Below, piece by piece: positions 1 through 8,619 of a stretch of DNA of 64,000 nt. Source of the stretch: Microscilla marina ATCC 23134 (GTDB taxonomy: Bacteria; Bacteroidota; Bacteroidia; Cytophagales; Microscillaceae); the NCBI RefSeq assembly GCF_000169175.1, contig NZ_AAWS01000013.1, positions 62,001-126,000 on the forward strand, given 5' to 3'. The notes under the pieces were generated by a model. The model saw only the letters and a program-made list of their open reading frames with translations. It made no database searches and had not been told where the DNA came from. The position numbers were made by a program, and so were the translations under genes. The first letter of the stretch is position 1, and each line of letters begins with the position of its first letter.

Positions 1-461
1 AACATTTGTAGTTCGTGCAGGGTGCTTACTGGTGCCAGGTCTGACACAAGGGTACGCGAGCAGTCGAGGCTACGTAGTTTGGGCAGGGTCATTAATGGCG
101 ACAGCGAGGTAATTTTGGTATTATGGCAAAGCAGCGTTTTGAGGTGAGGCAATGCTGTAAGCGGTGCCAATGAGGTAATCTTGCTGTTGTGGCAGATAAT
201 CTCTTCGAGCGATACTAATACACGGAAAAATTTGCCGTTGATACGGACTTTGGCAGGGTCAAACTCTTCTTTGAAAAACACACGATAGATTTTTTCAGGA
301 GCGTAATAATAGTTTTCGCGCGAGGCGGCCAAACCTATAATTTTGCTCTCCGATAACCTTGTTTTAAATATGTAATTAATCAAAAAAACCTTTTGCCACT
401 CCTGATCCAAATCATCCCACCATTGTTGTATTTTTTCAAAATCTAGTTCTTGGGTTGTCAT
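1..461 (-). CDS. Leucine-rich-repeat protein (partial, runs off the left edge)
   Basis: The frame is open from an ATG at 461 to the window edge, so only the first ~153 residues are visible. After an acidic, aromatic N-terminus (MTTQELDFEKIQQWWDDLD) there is a ~70-residue non-repeat stretch. It is followed by tandem ~22-residue repeats of the form 'L..L..L..L.C.NTKITSLSPL', matching the internalin/LRR_4 pattern. No signal peptide is seen, so a cytoplasmic scaffold or ligand-binding role is likely. The C-terminal part and the repeat number are unknown. The following divergent stretch to 575 shows nothing of note. Confidence 0.75.
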   Translation of the reverse strand, partial: MTTQELDFEKIQQWWDDLDQEWQKVFLINYIFKTRLSESKIIGLAASRENYYYAPEKIYRVFFKEEFDPAKVRINGKFFRVLVSLEEIICHNSKITSLAPLTALPHLKTLLCHNTKITSLSPLMTLPKLRSLDCSRTLVSDLAPVSTLHELQM

Positions 462-575
462 TTTTGTTACTATATGGGGTGGTTGCCTACTGCATAATGT
501 CTGGAGTATGTTGTTAAATATGTTTTGTGTAAATTACAAATGTAATAAAAATCCTTTGATACGATCTTTTTAAGT

Positions 576-1286
576 CTAACTATTATCTTTTAAAGAAGCA
601 AGCAACGTTTGCCAGTTGCCTTGGTGGGTAGGGTTTTGTAAGTGCTGCTTAAGTTGAGCCATGTACTCATCGCGGGGTATTTCTTCGGCACCAAGGCTCT
701 CTAAATGTTGGGTATATACCTGGCAATCAATCAATTTTATACCTAATAGCTGAAGCTTTTGAACCATTGTAATAAAACCAGCTTTTGAGGCATTACTTGC
801 CTTGCTAAACATAGATTCGCCGAAAAAACAATGCCCCAGCGATACTCCATACAGTCCACCTACCAGTTGCCCTTGTTGCCATACCTCTACCGAGTGGGCA
901 AACCCTTGGGCGTGCAACTGGCAATACCCTTCCAGCATATCCTCGGTGATCCAGGTGCCTTGTTGTCCTGTACGTTTTATTTGTTGGCAGGCAATCATTA
1001 CTTCTTTAAACCTTTGGTCAAATGTTACCTCAAACAGCCCTTTTCTCAGTACTTGTCGCATGCTTTTAGACACCCTGAGTTGGGTGGGGTATAGCACAAA
1101 ACGGGGGTCAGGTGCCCACCACATAATAGTAGGGTCTTCTTCACTATACCAGGGAAAAATTCCTGACTGATAAGCCAGCAGTAGCCTTTCTACCGACAAG
1201 TCTCCGCCAAACGCCAGTATGCCGTGTTCGTCGGCGTAGTGTACCGGAGGGAAATACAAAGACTCGTCTAACAAAGTATAGCGCAT
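576..1286 (-). CDS. aat: Leucyl/phenylalanyl-tRNA--protein transferase
   Basis: This enzyme transfers Leu or Phe from aminoacyl-tRNA to proteins with N-terminal Arg or Lys, marking them for ClpAP degradation (N-end rule). The family signature is clear: FPPVHYADEHGILAFGGDL, then LLLAYQSGIFPWY, then MWWAPDPRFVLYP, GTWITEDM and the C-terminal GGLYGVSLGHCFFGESMF block with LIDCQVYTQHLESLGAEEIPR. I chose the ATG at 1286 (MRYTLLDESLYFPP) because it matches the family N-terminus. The frame stays open upstream to 1331, but that extension is not conserved. The protein is 236 aa, normal for the family. It is a single gene with no obvious operon partner. Confidence 0.95.
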   Translation of the reverse strand: MRYTLLDESLYFPPVHYADEHGILAFGGDLSVERLLLAYQSGIFPWYSEEDPTIMWWAPDPRFVLYPTQLRVSKSMRQVLRKGLFEVTFDQRFKEVMIACQQIKRTGQQGTWITEDMLEGYCQLHAQGFAHSVEVWQQGQLVGGLYGVSLGHCFFGESMFSKASNASKAGFITMVQKLQLLGIKLIDCQVYTQHLESLGAEEIPRDEYMAQLKQHLQNPTHQGNWQTLLASLKDNS

Positions 1287-1539
1287 AGGTTTGATATAAA
1301 AAAATGAAAAATAGAGTTTTACAACCTTCAAAACAACAACTTCTAAAGTTAAAAAAGCTTTAGTTGGGATAAAAGTTTTGCTAAAGCTAAAGCCAGTAAT
1401 AGGGCAATTTTGTTACCCGAAGTTGGTAGACTCTAATTGACAGATGTGTATAAAAATGTGTAAATCGGACAGACCTCTCCACAATATTTTTTATACTTGC
1501 ACTTCGTTACGGGACAATAGCTTAAAATATTGTTGTCTT

Positions 1540-1805
1540 AGAGCTTGTTTAAAATTAGCCGAAAAGGCTGAGCTCGCTAAAGCTCGGTTCATTGATTAGG
1601 TCTTTTATGCGATTTTTCTGATTATATATTGTCAAATTTAGCTTCGCAGAGCTCGGCAGAGCATAGCTCTAGCCATCGGTTCTTCAAAATTAGTTTAAAT
1701 GCCAATTTTCAAAGGTGAAACAGAGCTCGCTAAAGCTCGGTTTGACGCATCTAATCCAAAAATTCATCATAAAATCTCCTGTAAACGAAAATTTAAACAA
1801 GCTCT
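1540..1805. repeat. MITE-like element, family 1, copy A
   Basis: This is a 266-bp non-coding element bounded by imperfect terminal inverted repeats. The left end is AGAGCTTGTTTAAAATT and the right end is the reverse complement of AGAGCTTGTTTAAATTTT. Inside, the sub-repeat gagctcgctaaagctcgg occurs twice, near each end. A second copy lies at 5469-5763 and shares most of its length. The element sits between aat and the transketolase gene and ends 53 bp before the transketolase ATG, so it separates that gene from upstream promoter sequence. A duplicated target site cannot be fixed (a flanking TTA is possible). No transposase is nearby. Confidence 0.8.
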
Positions 1806-1857
1806 TACATCTGAATACTACTTCAACATTACTTTTAATGAAGAGCAATTAGTGTCC

Positions 1858-2814
1858 ATGAAAAAGTTTGAAATTCTAAAGACTGCCGATACCCGTTCTG
1901 GTTTCGGAGATGGTTTGAGCGAGTTGGGTAAGAAAAACCCCAAGGTAGTGGCGTTGTGTGCCGACCTTACCGGATCGCTAAAAATGGGGCAATTTAAAAA
2001 AGACTTTCCTGAGCGTTTCTTTCAGGTAGGCATCGCAGAAGCCAACATGATGGGGGTAGCCGCCGGATTGACCATTGGAGGGCAAATTCCTTATACAGGT
2101 ACATTTGCTAATTTTTCTACCGGAAGAGTTTACGACCAAATACGCCAGTCGATTGCTTATTCGGAAAAGAATGTGAAAATATGTGCGTCGCACGCGGGCA
2201 TTACATTGGGCGAAGATGGAGCAACCCACCAAATATTAGAAGATATTGGGATGATGAAAATGTTGCCTCACATGACCGTTATCAACCCTTGTGACTATAA
2301 CCAAACCAAGGCAGCTACTATTGCCATTGCCGATCATGAAGGACCTGTATACCTGAGGTTTGGACGCCCCAAAGTACCTGCATTTATAGCTCCTGATGCT
2401 CCATTTGAGATAGGCAAAGCCTTGATGCTCAACGAAGGCAATGATGTATCTATTTTTGCTACTGGTCATTTGGTATGGAAGGCAATCCAGGCGGGCGAAA
2501 TACTGGCCGAAAAAGGCATCAATGCCGAAATTATCAATATTCATACAATCAAGCCGCTAGACATAAAAGCCATCATTGCTTCGGTAAAGAAAACCGGGGC
2601 AGCAGTAAGTGCCGAAGAGCACCAACTCAATGGAGGTTTGGGCGATAGCATTGCTCAAACATTGGCAAGAAATTATCCTGCACCACTCGAAATGGTAGGG
2701 GTAAACGATCAGTTTGGCGAAAGCGGTAAACCTGAAGACTTAATGGAAAAGTACGGTTTGTCGGCGCAGCATATTGTAGATGCAGCCCTCAAATCTATAG
2801 AGCGTAAGCAGTAA
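1858..2814 (+). CDS. Transketolase, C-terminal half (pyrimidine-binding and C-terminal domains)
   Basis: The 318-aa protein carries the pyrimidine-binding domain (residues ~5-170, with the cofactor-activating Glu in [16 protein letters not shown]) and the transketolase C-terminal domain (~190-310, [16 protein letters not shown]). The N-terminal TPP-diphosphate-binding half is absent, so it must work with a separate N-terminal subunit encoded elsewhere, as in other split transketolases. The expected reaction is two-carbon ketol transfer in the pentose phosphate pathway. I use ATG 1858 ([20 protein letters not shown]). The frame also stays open back to 1699, but that stretch is the upstream repeat element, so the longer start is an artefact. 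A terminator follows at 2873. Confidence 0.9.
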   Translation: MKKFEILKTADTRSGFGDGLSELGKKNPKVVALCADLTGSLKMGQFKKDFPERFFQVGIAEANMMGVAAGLTIGGQIPYTGTFANFSTGRVYDQIRQSIAYSEKNVKICASHAGITLGEDGATHQILEDIGMMKMLPHMTVINPCDYNQTKAATIAIADHEGPVYLRFGRPKVPAFIAPDAPFEIGKALMLNEGNDVSIFATGHLVWKAIQAGEILAEKGINAEIINIHTIKPLDIKAIIASVKKTGAAVSAEEHQLNGGLGDSIAQTLARNYPAPLEMVGVNDQFGESGKPEDLMEKYGLSAQHIVDAALKSIERKQ

Positions 2815-2872
2815 AAACCAAAGCTCGATGGGGCTATTCTGCATAAGAGTTTCCCGGTATATTATAAAAGAC

Positions 2873-2915
2873 AATGCCTTGCAAGTTTTTGAAAATCTGC
2901 AAGGCATTATTTTTT
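2873..2915 (+). terminator. Rho-independent terminator after the transketolase half
   Basis: A perfect 11-bp stem (AATGCCTTGCA / TGCAAGGCATT) with a 14-nt loop is followed by ATTTTTT. It lies between convergent genes. Confidence 0.8.
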
Positions 2916-2951
2916 AGTACCAGCGCTCAGGTTTGACTGTAAAGGTATGAG

Positions 2952-3653
2952 CTACAATATGTTAAGATTTTTGATAAAGTTGTTTTTGTAAGACCTGCCT
3001 ATAGGAATAGATTTGCCCCCAATCTCTACATATAAATCTTGTATAGACTCTATGTGCTGTTTGTTAACTATGTATGAACGGTGCACCCTTAAAAAGTTTT
3101 TTGCCGGAGCCAGTTTCTTCTCAATCCCCTTCATGGTAGAGTGTACCACATATTTCTTGTCGCCACAGTAAATAATAACATAATCAGACAGCGCTTCAAT
3201 ATAACTTACTTCTTCAAGTTCTATCTTCACTATCTTATAATCGGTTTTTACAAAAAGTGCCGATAGCTCTGTGTCATTGCCGCTTTGTGATTGACCCTGG
3301 AGCTGTTCTTCTACCCTGGCTACTGCTTTAAGAAAACGAGGGTAGTTGATTGGTTTGATGATATAGTCAGTCACATTGTATTCAAATGCTTCTACAGCAT
3401 ACTCCATCTTAGAGGTAATAAGTACAATGCATATAGAGGTAGACTTAAGGGCTGCAACGAGTTCAAGACCAGTCATTTCGGGCATTTCTACGTCCAAAAA
3501 GAGAATATCAACCGATTTGTCTTTCTTTAATATATTGATAGCATCAATCGCATTATCGCACAAATGCTTTAGGGTAAGCGAGTCTGTTTTTTCGACAAAA
3601 TGCTCTACTACTTTACGCGAAATGTCTTCATCATCTACAATCATGCAATTCAT
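2952..3653 (-). CDS. LytTR-family response regulator (orphan)
   Basis: This is a two-component transcription regulator. A receiver domain (residues ~1-115) has the acidic pair DDED at 7-10, the phospho-acceptor Asp in ILFLDVEMPEMTG (about D54), the SK motif (LITSKMEYAVEAFE) and the KPI motif. It is followed by a LytTR DNA-binding domain (~135-233) with YIEALSDYVIIYCGDKKYVVHSTMK and FLRVHRSYIVN. I start at ATG 3653 (MNCMIVDDED); an in-frame TTG at 3659 adds only two residues. No LytS-type histidine kinase is adjacent, so the partner is elsewhere. Targets are unknown. Confidence 0.93.
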   Translation of the reverse strand: MNCMIVDDEDISRKVVEHFVEKTDSLTLKHLCDNAIDAINILKKDKSVDILFLDVEMPEMTGLELVAALKSTSICIVLITSKMEYAVEAFEYNVTDYIIKPINYPRFLKAVARVEEQLQGQSQSGNDTELSALFVKTDYKIVKIELEEVSYIEALSDYVIIYCGDKKYVVHSTMKGIEKKLAPAKNFLRVHRSYIVNKQHIESIQDLYVEIGGKSIPIGRSYKNNFIKNLNIL

Positions 3654-3744
3654 AAGCAAGTAGGGGGTTTAATTAGGTAAACAGTAAATAAGGGGATTGA
3701 TTAGTTGTCTAAACATACAAAAAAACCATCAATTTATAACAGTG

Positions 3745-4347
3745 TTACTGGCTATATTGCGACACCAGTCGTTGTACGTACTTTCCTATAATATCAAACT
3801 CCAGGTTTACCTGATGGTTTGGTTCCAGGGTTTTAAAGTTGGTGTGTTCGTAGGTATACGGAATAATGGCTACCGAAAACCCCGTATCTTTTGAGTTAAA
3901 TACTGTCAGGCTTACTCCATTGATACAAATAGAACCTTTCTCTACAGTTACCTGATAAGAAGCATCTTCGCTTTTGGGGTACTCAAAGGTAAACACCCAG
4001 CTGCCATCTTTCTCTTCTTTTTGCACGCAAGTACCCACTTTGTCTACGTGCCCTTGTACAATGTGCCCATCCAGGCGGGCGTTCATTAGCATACTGCGTT
4101 CCAGGTTTACCAAAGTGCCTACTTTCCATTGCCCAAGGTTGGTTTTTTGCAAAGTTTCGTCAATTGCTGTTACTTTATACAGGTCACCCTCTATGTCGGT
4201 TACTGTAAGGCAAACCCCGTTGTGGGCTACACTTTGATCTATTTTTAGCTCAGATGTAAAAGTACTGTGCAGGGTAAAAATGTAGTTAGAGCCTTCGTTT
4301 TCGATGGCCTTTACTTCTCCCAGTGTTTCTATGATTCCTGTAAACAT
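3745..4347 (-). CDS. ribE: Riboflavin synthase, alpha chain
   Basis: The enzyme catalyses dismutation of two 6,7-dimethyl-8-ribityllumazine molecules to riboflavin. The 200-aa protein shows the two lumazine-binding repeats. The first starts MFTGIIETLGEV with AHNGVCLTV, and the second has LDGHIVQGHVDKVG and GSICINGVSLTV. The catalytic N-terminal MFTG motif is intact, which fixes the start. It is downstream of and co-directional with the tryptophan dioxygenase gene, but a hairpin separates the two, so separate transcription is likely. No RFN riboswitch is seen. Confidence 0.96.
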   Translation of the reverse strand: MFTGIIETLGEVKAIENEGSNYIFTLHSTFTSELKIDQSVAHNGVCLTVTDIEGDLYKVTAIDETLQKTNLGQWKVGTLVNLERSMLMNARLDGHIVQGHVDKVGTCVQKEEKDGSWVFTFEYPKSEDASYQVTVEKGSICINGVSLTVFNSKDTGFSVAIIPYTYEHTNFKTLEPNHQVNLEFDIIGKYVQRLVSQYSQ

Positions 4348-4375
4348 AAAATTACATGTGGTTTAAATATAAAGC

Positions 4376-4406
4376 AGGAATGAATGCCGCAGGTACATTC
4401 ATTCCT
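4376..4406 (-). terminator. Hairpin between tryptophan dioxygenase and ribE
   Basis: A perfect 11-bp stem (AGGAATGAATG / CATTCATTCCT) with a 9-nt loop lies just past the stop of the minus-strand dioxygenase gene. A short, imperfect T-rich run follows in the minus direction. Confidence 0.55.
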
Positions 4407-4444
4407 GACATTTGTTTCCAGTGTGTCTTCAGAGTTAAAAATTA

Positions 4445-5422
4445 CTATTGTTTATCTACCCATTTTTTGCCCCACTCGTTTATTTCGTTTTCCACCCACA
4501 GTTCAGGGTAGAATATCACCTTTTGAAAACGGGGAGGGAGGTATTTTTGCCAATTGGTACCCCCGGTAGCATCTATGGTACCATCACCGTTTTTGAGGTA
4601 ACGCACTGCCGACTTAAAGTGTGCCAGGCGCCAATCTACATTCATGAGGGTGTCAAATTTACGCAAGGCTTCTTTCATCTGCTCTTTTTGCGTGTCGGTG
4701 GTTGCTGGCTGTGCTACAAGTTTGAGGTAGATTTGCCACAGGTTACTGGTGCGGGTGGCTTCGCCCAGTAGAATAAAGTCGGTTTTGTATTTTTCCTGAA
4801 AGTGCTTAGAGGTAATTGTTTCTTCGCCAGTAGTGTCGTCAGTAGCTCCAGCTTTCCAATAAATGTACTGAAACATATCACTAATTTCATCATTAGGTGC
4901 AAAGCTATTTTTGTGTTTTTTGTTGACAAGGTTGATAAAATCGGTTGCCCAGATCTCTATTTTGCGTATTTGCGCCGACTGAAAACCACTGGCAGGCAGT
5001 AGTGCCATTCTAAACTGACGAAATTGTTTTACATCCATTCCCTCAATCATTGTATCATAACTAAATGTAAGGATTTGGAAGAATAAATTGATACGCTTGA
5101 GTTTGGTAGTAAAAAAATCGGCAGTAATATTTTCTTCAGTGGCAATTTGCTCTATTTCGCTCAGTATCAGTTTAAAATAAAGTTCGGTGACCTGATGATA
5201 CACAATAAAAATCATTTCATCAGGAAAGTCAGTGCGAGGGTTTTGCAGGCTCAATAGGGTGTCTAGGTGGACGTAGTTCCAGTATTTTAGGTAATTGGCG
5301 TGCAGCAAACCTTCGAGATTGTCGGTCAGACTTTGTCCGGTGAGGCTATATTTTTTTTTAAGTTCGCTTAGAAGATTGTCTACCAACTCAGGGTCAGTTT
5401 CTTGTTTATCAGAGTAATTCAT
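4445..5422 (-). CDS. kynA: Tryptophan 2,3-dioxygenase
   Basis: A heme enzyme that opens the indole ring of L-tryptophan to N-formylkynurenine, the first step of the kynurenine pathway. Family blocks are visible: DEMIFIVYHQVTELYFKLIL (heme-distal His region), GMDVKQFRQFRMALLPASGFQSAQIR (substrate recognition), WRLAHFKSAVRYLKNGDGTIDATGGTNW (proximal-His region) and YLPPRFQKVIFYPELW at the C-terminus. The length, 325 aa, fits the Bacteroidota members. No other kynurenine-pathway genes are adjacent. Confidence 0.95.
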   Translation of the reverse strand: MNYSDKQETDPELVDNLLSELKKKYSLTGQSLTDNLEGLLHANYLKYWNYVHLDTLLSLQNPRTDFPDEMIFIVYHQVTELYFKLILSEIEQIATEENITADFFTTKLKRINLFFQILTFSYDTMIEGMDVKQFRQFRMALLPASGFQSAQIRKIEIWATDFINLVNKKHKNSFAPNDEISDMFQYIYWKAGATDDTTGEETITSKHFQEKYKTDFILLGEATRTSNLWQIYLKLVAQPATTDTQKEQMKEALRKFDTLMNVDWRLAHFKSAVRYLKNGDGTIDATGGTNWQKYLPPRFQKVIFYPELWVENEINEWGKKWVDKQ

Positions 5423-5468
5423 CGTGTGTTGCGTTATTTCTTAGGGTATTGCCCACAAAGCAGGCATT

Positions 5469-5763
5469 AGAGCTTGTTTAAAATTAGCCGAAAAGGCTGA
5501 GCTCGCTAAAGCTCGGTTCATTAATTAGATCTTTTATGTGATTTTTCTGATTATTATATTGTCAAAGCGTAGCTTCGAAGAGCCCCGAATCAAGTTCGGG
5601 ATTTAGAAACTCGGCAGAGCATAGCTCTAGCCATCGGTTCTTCAAAATTAGTTTAAATGCTAATTTTCAAAGGAGAAACAGAGCTCACTTACGCTTGGTT
5701 TGACGCATCTAATCTAAAAACTCATCATAAAATCTCCTATGACCGAAAATTTAAATAAGCTCT
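5469..5763. repeat. MITE-like element, family 1, copy B (with nested insertion)
   Basis: This is the second copy of the element at 1540, in the same orientation, 295 bp long. The ends again read AGAGCTTGTTTAAAATT and (reverse complement) AGAGCTTATTTAAATTTT. Relative to copy A it carries about 27 extra bases containing the hairpin cccgaatcaagttcggg at ~5584-5601. The same motif recurs at ~41091 inside another element. It lies in the promoter region between the divergent tryptophan dioxygenase and coiled-coil genes. The remaining 5764-5957 stretch shows no feature. Confidence 0.8.
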
Positions 5764-5957
5764 ACAAGTTTTTTTCAAAATTAGATTTTTTGGGTCAAAT
5801 CCTAAACTTTTTGACAGAAACGTCAGACTATTTTTTTTCCGAACAATAGCCATTGCCAGAAAAACAGGGAAAAATGAAGCCTCCATTAAAAATATTGGTA
5901 ATTTGGGGTAACCTTATCCTTTGATTGCCAATAAACACCAAATTACAATTATGCCCC

Positions 5958-6893
5958 ATGAGTGACTTAAAAACAGTGAGTCGTACAGAGCGCTTGATTT
6001 ACCTCGTAACCATTGTTGTGTTGTTGGGCATTATAGCATATATTTATTACTCCAGCAAAAACACCCATATAAAAACCGAAGTGCTCAACCAAAGGTCAGA
6101 ACAATTACAACAAGAACTCAAACAATTAAATCACCAGATTAAGCGCAAAGAAATAGAAATAGACCAGGTAGCCCATAGCAAAGACATAGTGTTGAAAAAT
6201 ACCCGGCTTCAACTGGAGCGGGAACTTAAAAAACTGAAAATACAACGAAAAATCATTAAGCAACACTTGAAAGATATAGGAGTGTTCAAAGAAGAAAAAG
6301 TAGTCAATACCGAAAAAATACTTCGCTTAAATAAAGAATTGCTCACCGCGAAAAATAATTTACAAGCAGTAAAAAAAAGCATTCCCCGCTTGATTAGAGG
6401 TAAGATAGACTCAGTAAAAAAACAAGGTAGTTTGCAAACAAACCGTATGAGGCAGCAAAACACTCAGTTAAAACAACAGGTACGCCAAAGCCAACAAAAA
6501 CAGCAAAACCTAAGCAACCAACTCAAAGTACTGGAAAAACGCAGACGTTTGTTGTCATCCCCCCCCTTAAGGATAGAGGTGTTTAGCGATGCCTCCAAGT
6601 TGCGTTACAGTAAGTTGAGCCGTTATATACAGCTCTATTTTACCATCTTACCCAACCCTATCAGAAAGCCTGAGAACAAGTTGATCAAAGTATACCATTT
6701 GTTGTATAAATACGAAAACAACAAAACCCAGATGAAGCGTCGCTTGATTACTACAATTCCTTACCGTAAGCAAAAGCGATTGAATAAATCGGTCAAATAC
6801 AATAACCGCAAGCCCTTTGCAAAGGGAACCCACGTGTTTGAAGCAGAGGTAGATGGAATGGTGTTGGCAAGTAAAACTGTAAATGTAGAGTAG
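5958..6893 (+). CDS. Membrane-anchored coiled-coil protein, paralogue of the 7736 gene
   Basis: I do not recognise a named family. The 311-aa protein has a short cytoplasmic N-terminus, one membrane segment (RLIYLVTIVVLLGIIAYIYY, residues ~14-33), a Gln/Lys-rich coiled coil (~40-200), and a ~105-residue C-terminal domain rich in alternating hydrophobic residues, likely beta structure. The C-terminal domain matches that of the 7736 protein over LIKVYHLLYKYE...RRLITTIPYRKQKR...GTHVFEAEVDG. The likely location is the inner membrane with a periplasmic coiled coil. I chose ATG 5958 (MSDLKTVSRTERL) because its spacing to the membrane segment matches the paralogue. The frame extends to 5925 without support. 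Confidence 0.75.
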   Translation: MSDLKTVSRTERLIYLVTIVVLLGIIAYIYYSSKNTHIKTEVLNQRSEQLQQELKQLNHQIKRKEIEIDQVAHSKDIVLKNTRLQLERELKKLKIQRKIIKQHLKDIGVFKEEKVVNTEKILRLNKELLTAKNNLQAVKKSIPRLIRGKIDSVKKQGSLQTNRMRQQNTQLKQQVRQSQQKQQNLSNQLKVLEKRRRLLSSPPLRIEVFSDASKLRYSKLSRYIQLYFTILPNPIRKPENKLIKVYHLLYKYENNKTQMKRRLITTIPYRKQKRLNKSVKYNNRKPFAKGTHVFEAEVDGMVLASKTVNVE

Positions 6894-7299
6894 ACGTGCT
6901 TTTTTGAGTGATTTTACACTTCATAACCCGGTTATTATTTAAAATCATTAGTAAATTTGCAAATGGTTAATTGAACTGTTTTATAAAATGAACTGAAGGG
7001 CAGTACTTTGGTAAAACTACAAAAATAACCTAACCGCAGAACGAAGTTCAAGCTCTGCGCAGCTAATCCATTGTACTTCTTCAAAAATTTACCCTGTAAG
7101 GGACTTCCATAGCTAAGGCTATGTAAATGTTTTTTTTATCGTGCAATTAGAGATTCCTCAAGGCGAAACAAACAGATACTGCCTTCTTTGGGATTACTTT
7201 ATTTTTTCTGTTTTACTTAAGCAAAGAGATGCTTGAAAAGTACTTGAAAAAATATTATTTTTATAAAACAAGTGACAACAAAAATAAAATAGCTTTTTC
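6894..7299. other. Intergenic region with hairpin
   Basis: There is no gene in these 406 bp. A short hairpin catagctaaggctatg lies at ~7108-7123 and is followed within six bases by eight Ts. A similar motif (catagccaaagctatg then Ts) recurs at ~49304. The hairpin could terminate transcription from 5958 or be part of a dispersed repeat. A candidate promoter lies at 6932-6959. Confidence 0.4.
6932..6959 (+). promoter_or_regulatory. Candidate Bacteroidota-type promoter
   Basis: The -7 element TAAATTTG matches TAnnTTTG exactly and lies 17 nt after TTA, one mismatch from the -33 TTG box. It points toward the 7300-10034 gene set, but is ~340 bp upstream of the first start. Confidence 0.3.
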
Positions 7300-7734
7300 G
7301 TGGAAAAAAAATTAAAACTATATGTGTTTGCAGCAAGCTTTGTTTTAATGCTAATGTTGATTTTCTTTACCCTGAAGCCTGTCTACTTACGGGCGTCACA
7401 GCCAACCAAGAAAGTGTTTAAAACGGAAAACCTTAAGTTGGTATTGCAAAATTACTTTAACAAGGTAGCCACCGCCAATTTGTCTGCACAAGAAAAAGAT
7501 CGTTTTGCAAATAAGATTATTTCGCGTTGCGAAAGTGATGGCATTCTGGTTTTTTACCGCTATAAAGACACTAAAGTGCAAGACACCCTGTCGTTGGCAA
7601 GTTATCTTACACGTCTTAAAATATTGGGTTACAGGCAACCCCGCGTAATGGCAATACAACGCAATGCCCAACAAAAAGCGGTAACTGAGTTGAGGATTGT
7701 TGAAGATAGAAAGAAAACAAAATCAGACATTTAG
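7300..7734 (+). CDS. Small membrane-anchored protein of unknown function
   Basis: This 144-aa protein begins with GTG and has a basic N-terminus and one strong membrane segment (LYVFAASFVLMLMLIFFTL, residues ~7-25). A ~115-residue, basic, probably mixed alpha/beta extracytoplasmic domain follows (KTENLKLVLQNYFNKV...SLASYLTRLKILGY). No family is recognised. Its stop codon lies one base before the ATG of the next coiled-coil gene, which indicates translational coupling and a joint role. The GTG start is supported because the membrane segment follows directly. Confidence 0.65.
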   Translation: MEKKLKLYVFAASFVLMLMLIFFTLKPVYLRASQPTKKVFKTENLKLVLQNYFNKVATANLSAQEKDRFANKIISRCESDGILVFYRYKDTKVQDTLSLASYLTRLKILGYRQPRVMAIQRNAQQKAVTELRIVEDRKKTKSDI

Positions 7735-7735
7735 C

Positions 7736-8614
7736 ATGAGCAAAGAACTACACACGGTGAAAAATGAGCGCATTGTCTACCTAATGATTATTACATTATT
7801 GGTGTTGATTTTGGCTTATGTTGTGTTGATGAACGGCAACGACCGCGAAAAAAAGAGTTTACTCACTGAGAGCGAAGCTACCCTACGCAAAGAAATAGGG
7901 CAGCTTGATAGGGTGATTCAGGAGCGCGAAACCCAGGTAAAAGGGCTAACTACCAAAAATAGCAAGCGCAAGCAAGAATTGGTAGAGGCGATCAATGCTT
8001 TGAAAGGGCTCAAGGTTGAAAAACAAAAACTGCTCAAAAATGTACAAACCCTCAAGCGGGAGCACAACATTAACCTAAGACGTATTACCGACCTTAACTC
8101 TAAGATTGTAAAGCTGCGGAAAAGTGTAGCAGAGGTAAAGGAGCGGTATGTCAATGCGCCCCGCAATGTAGTTGACAGTAGTATACTGTTGGTGTTGAAT
8201 CAGTTAAAAAACGAAAACTCTTTGCTGTTGGCCGACAAAACCTACCTGAGTGAAAGGGTAAGCAATCTCGAAAACAAAGTAAGTAGTTCGCTTCCGGTAC
8301 ATGTGCAAATGGCCGCCGAAAAAAAAGGAAACAAACAGGTGAACCTTACCTTTTTTGTGTTTCCTAACAAGGCTCACCAACAAATAGATCGCTTGATCAA
8401 GATTTTTCATTTGCGTTACAAGTACAACAAGGTCAAAAAAGACACAGAGATAGAACGTGTACTTATTACCACCCTCGCCTACAAGAAAAAGCGCATGACT
8501 AAACGATTTGTTTACACCCCAAAAAAAGAGTTTGAAGCAGGTACACATATCTTTGAGGCAATGACTGGAGGCGAAACTTTGGGAAGTAGCAAGCTAAACA
8601 TTAGCGAGAAGTAA
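7736..8614 (+). CDS. Membrane-anchored coiled-coil protein, paralogue of the 5958 gene
   Basis: The 292-aa protein has the same layout as the 5958 product. There is a short N-terminus (MSKELHTVKNERIVYL), a membrane segment at ~14-34 (IVYLMIITLLVLILAYVVLM), and a coiled coil at ~40-185 with heptad-like L/I and K/E spacing. A C-terminal beta-rich domain follows (RLIKIFHLRYKYN...RVLITTLAYKKKRM...GTHIFEAMTGGE). The two clearly arose by duplication. ATG 7736 is used because it follows the 7300 stop directly. Tethering or scaffolding in the periplasm is an inference from architecture only. Confidence 0.75.
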   Translation: MSKELHTVKNERIVYLMIITLLVLILAYVVLMNGNDREKKSLLTESEATLRKEIGQLDRVIQERETQVKGLTTKNSKRKQELVEAINALKGLKVEKQKLLKNVQTLKREHNINLRRITDLNSKIVKLRKSVAEVKERYVNAPRNVVDSSILLVLNQLKNENSLLLADKTYLSERVSNLENKVSSSLPVHVQMAAEKKGNKQVNLTFFVFPNKAHQQIDRLIKIFHLRYKYNKVKKDTEIERVLITTLAYKKKRMTKRFVYTPKKEFEAGTHIFEAMTGGETLGSSKLNISEK

Positions 8615-8619
8615 ATGCA

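Noticed and set aside
1699-1857. Upstream extension of the transketolase reading frame
   Set aside because: Most of it lies in a repeat element, and the extra residues have no counterpart in transketolases.
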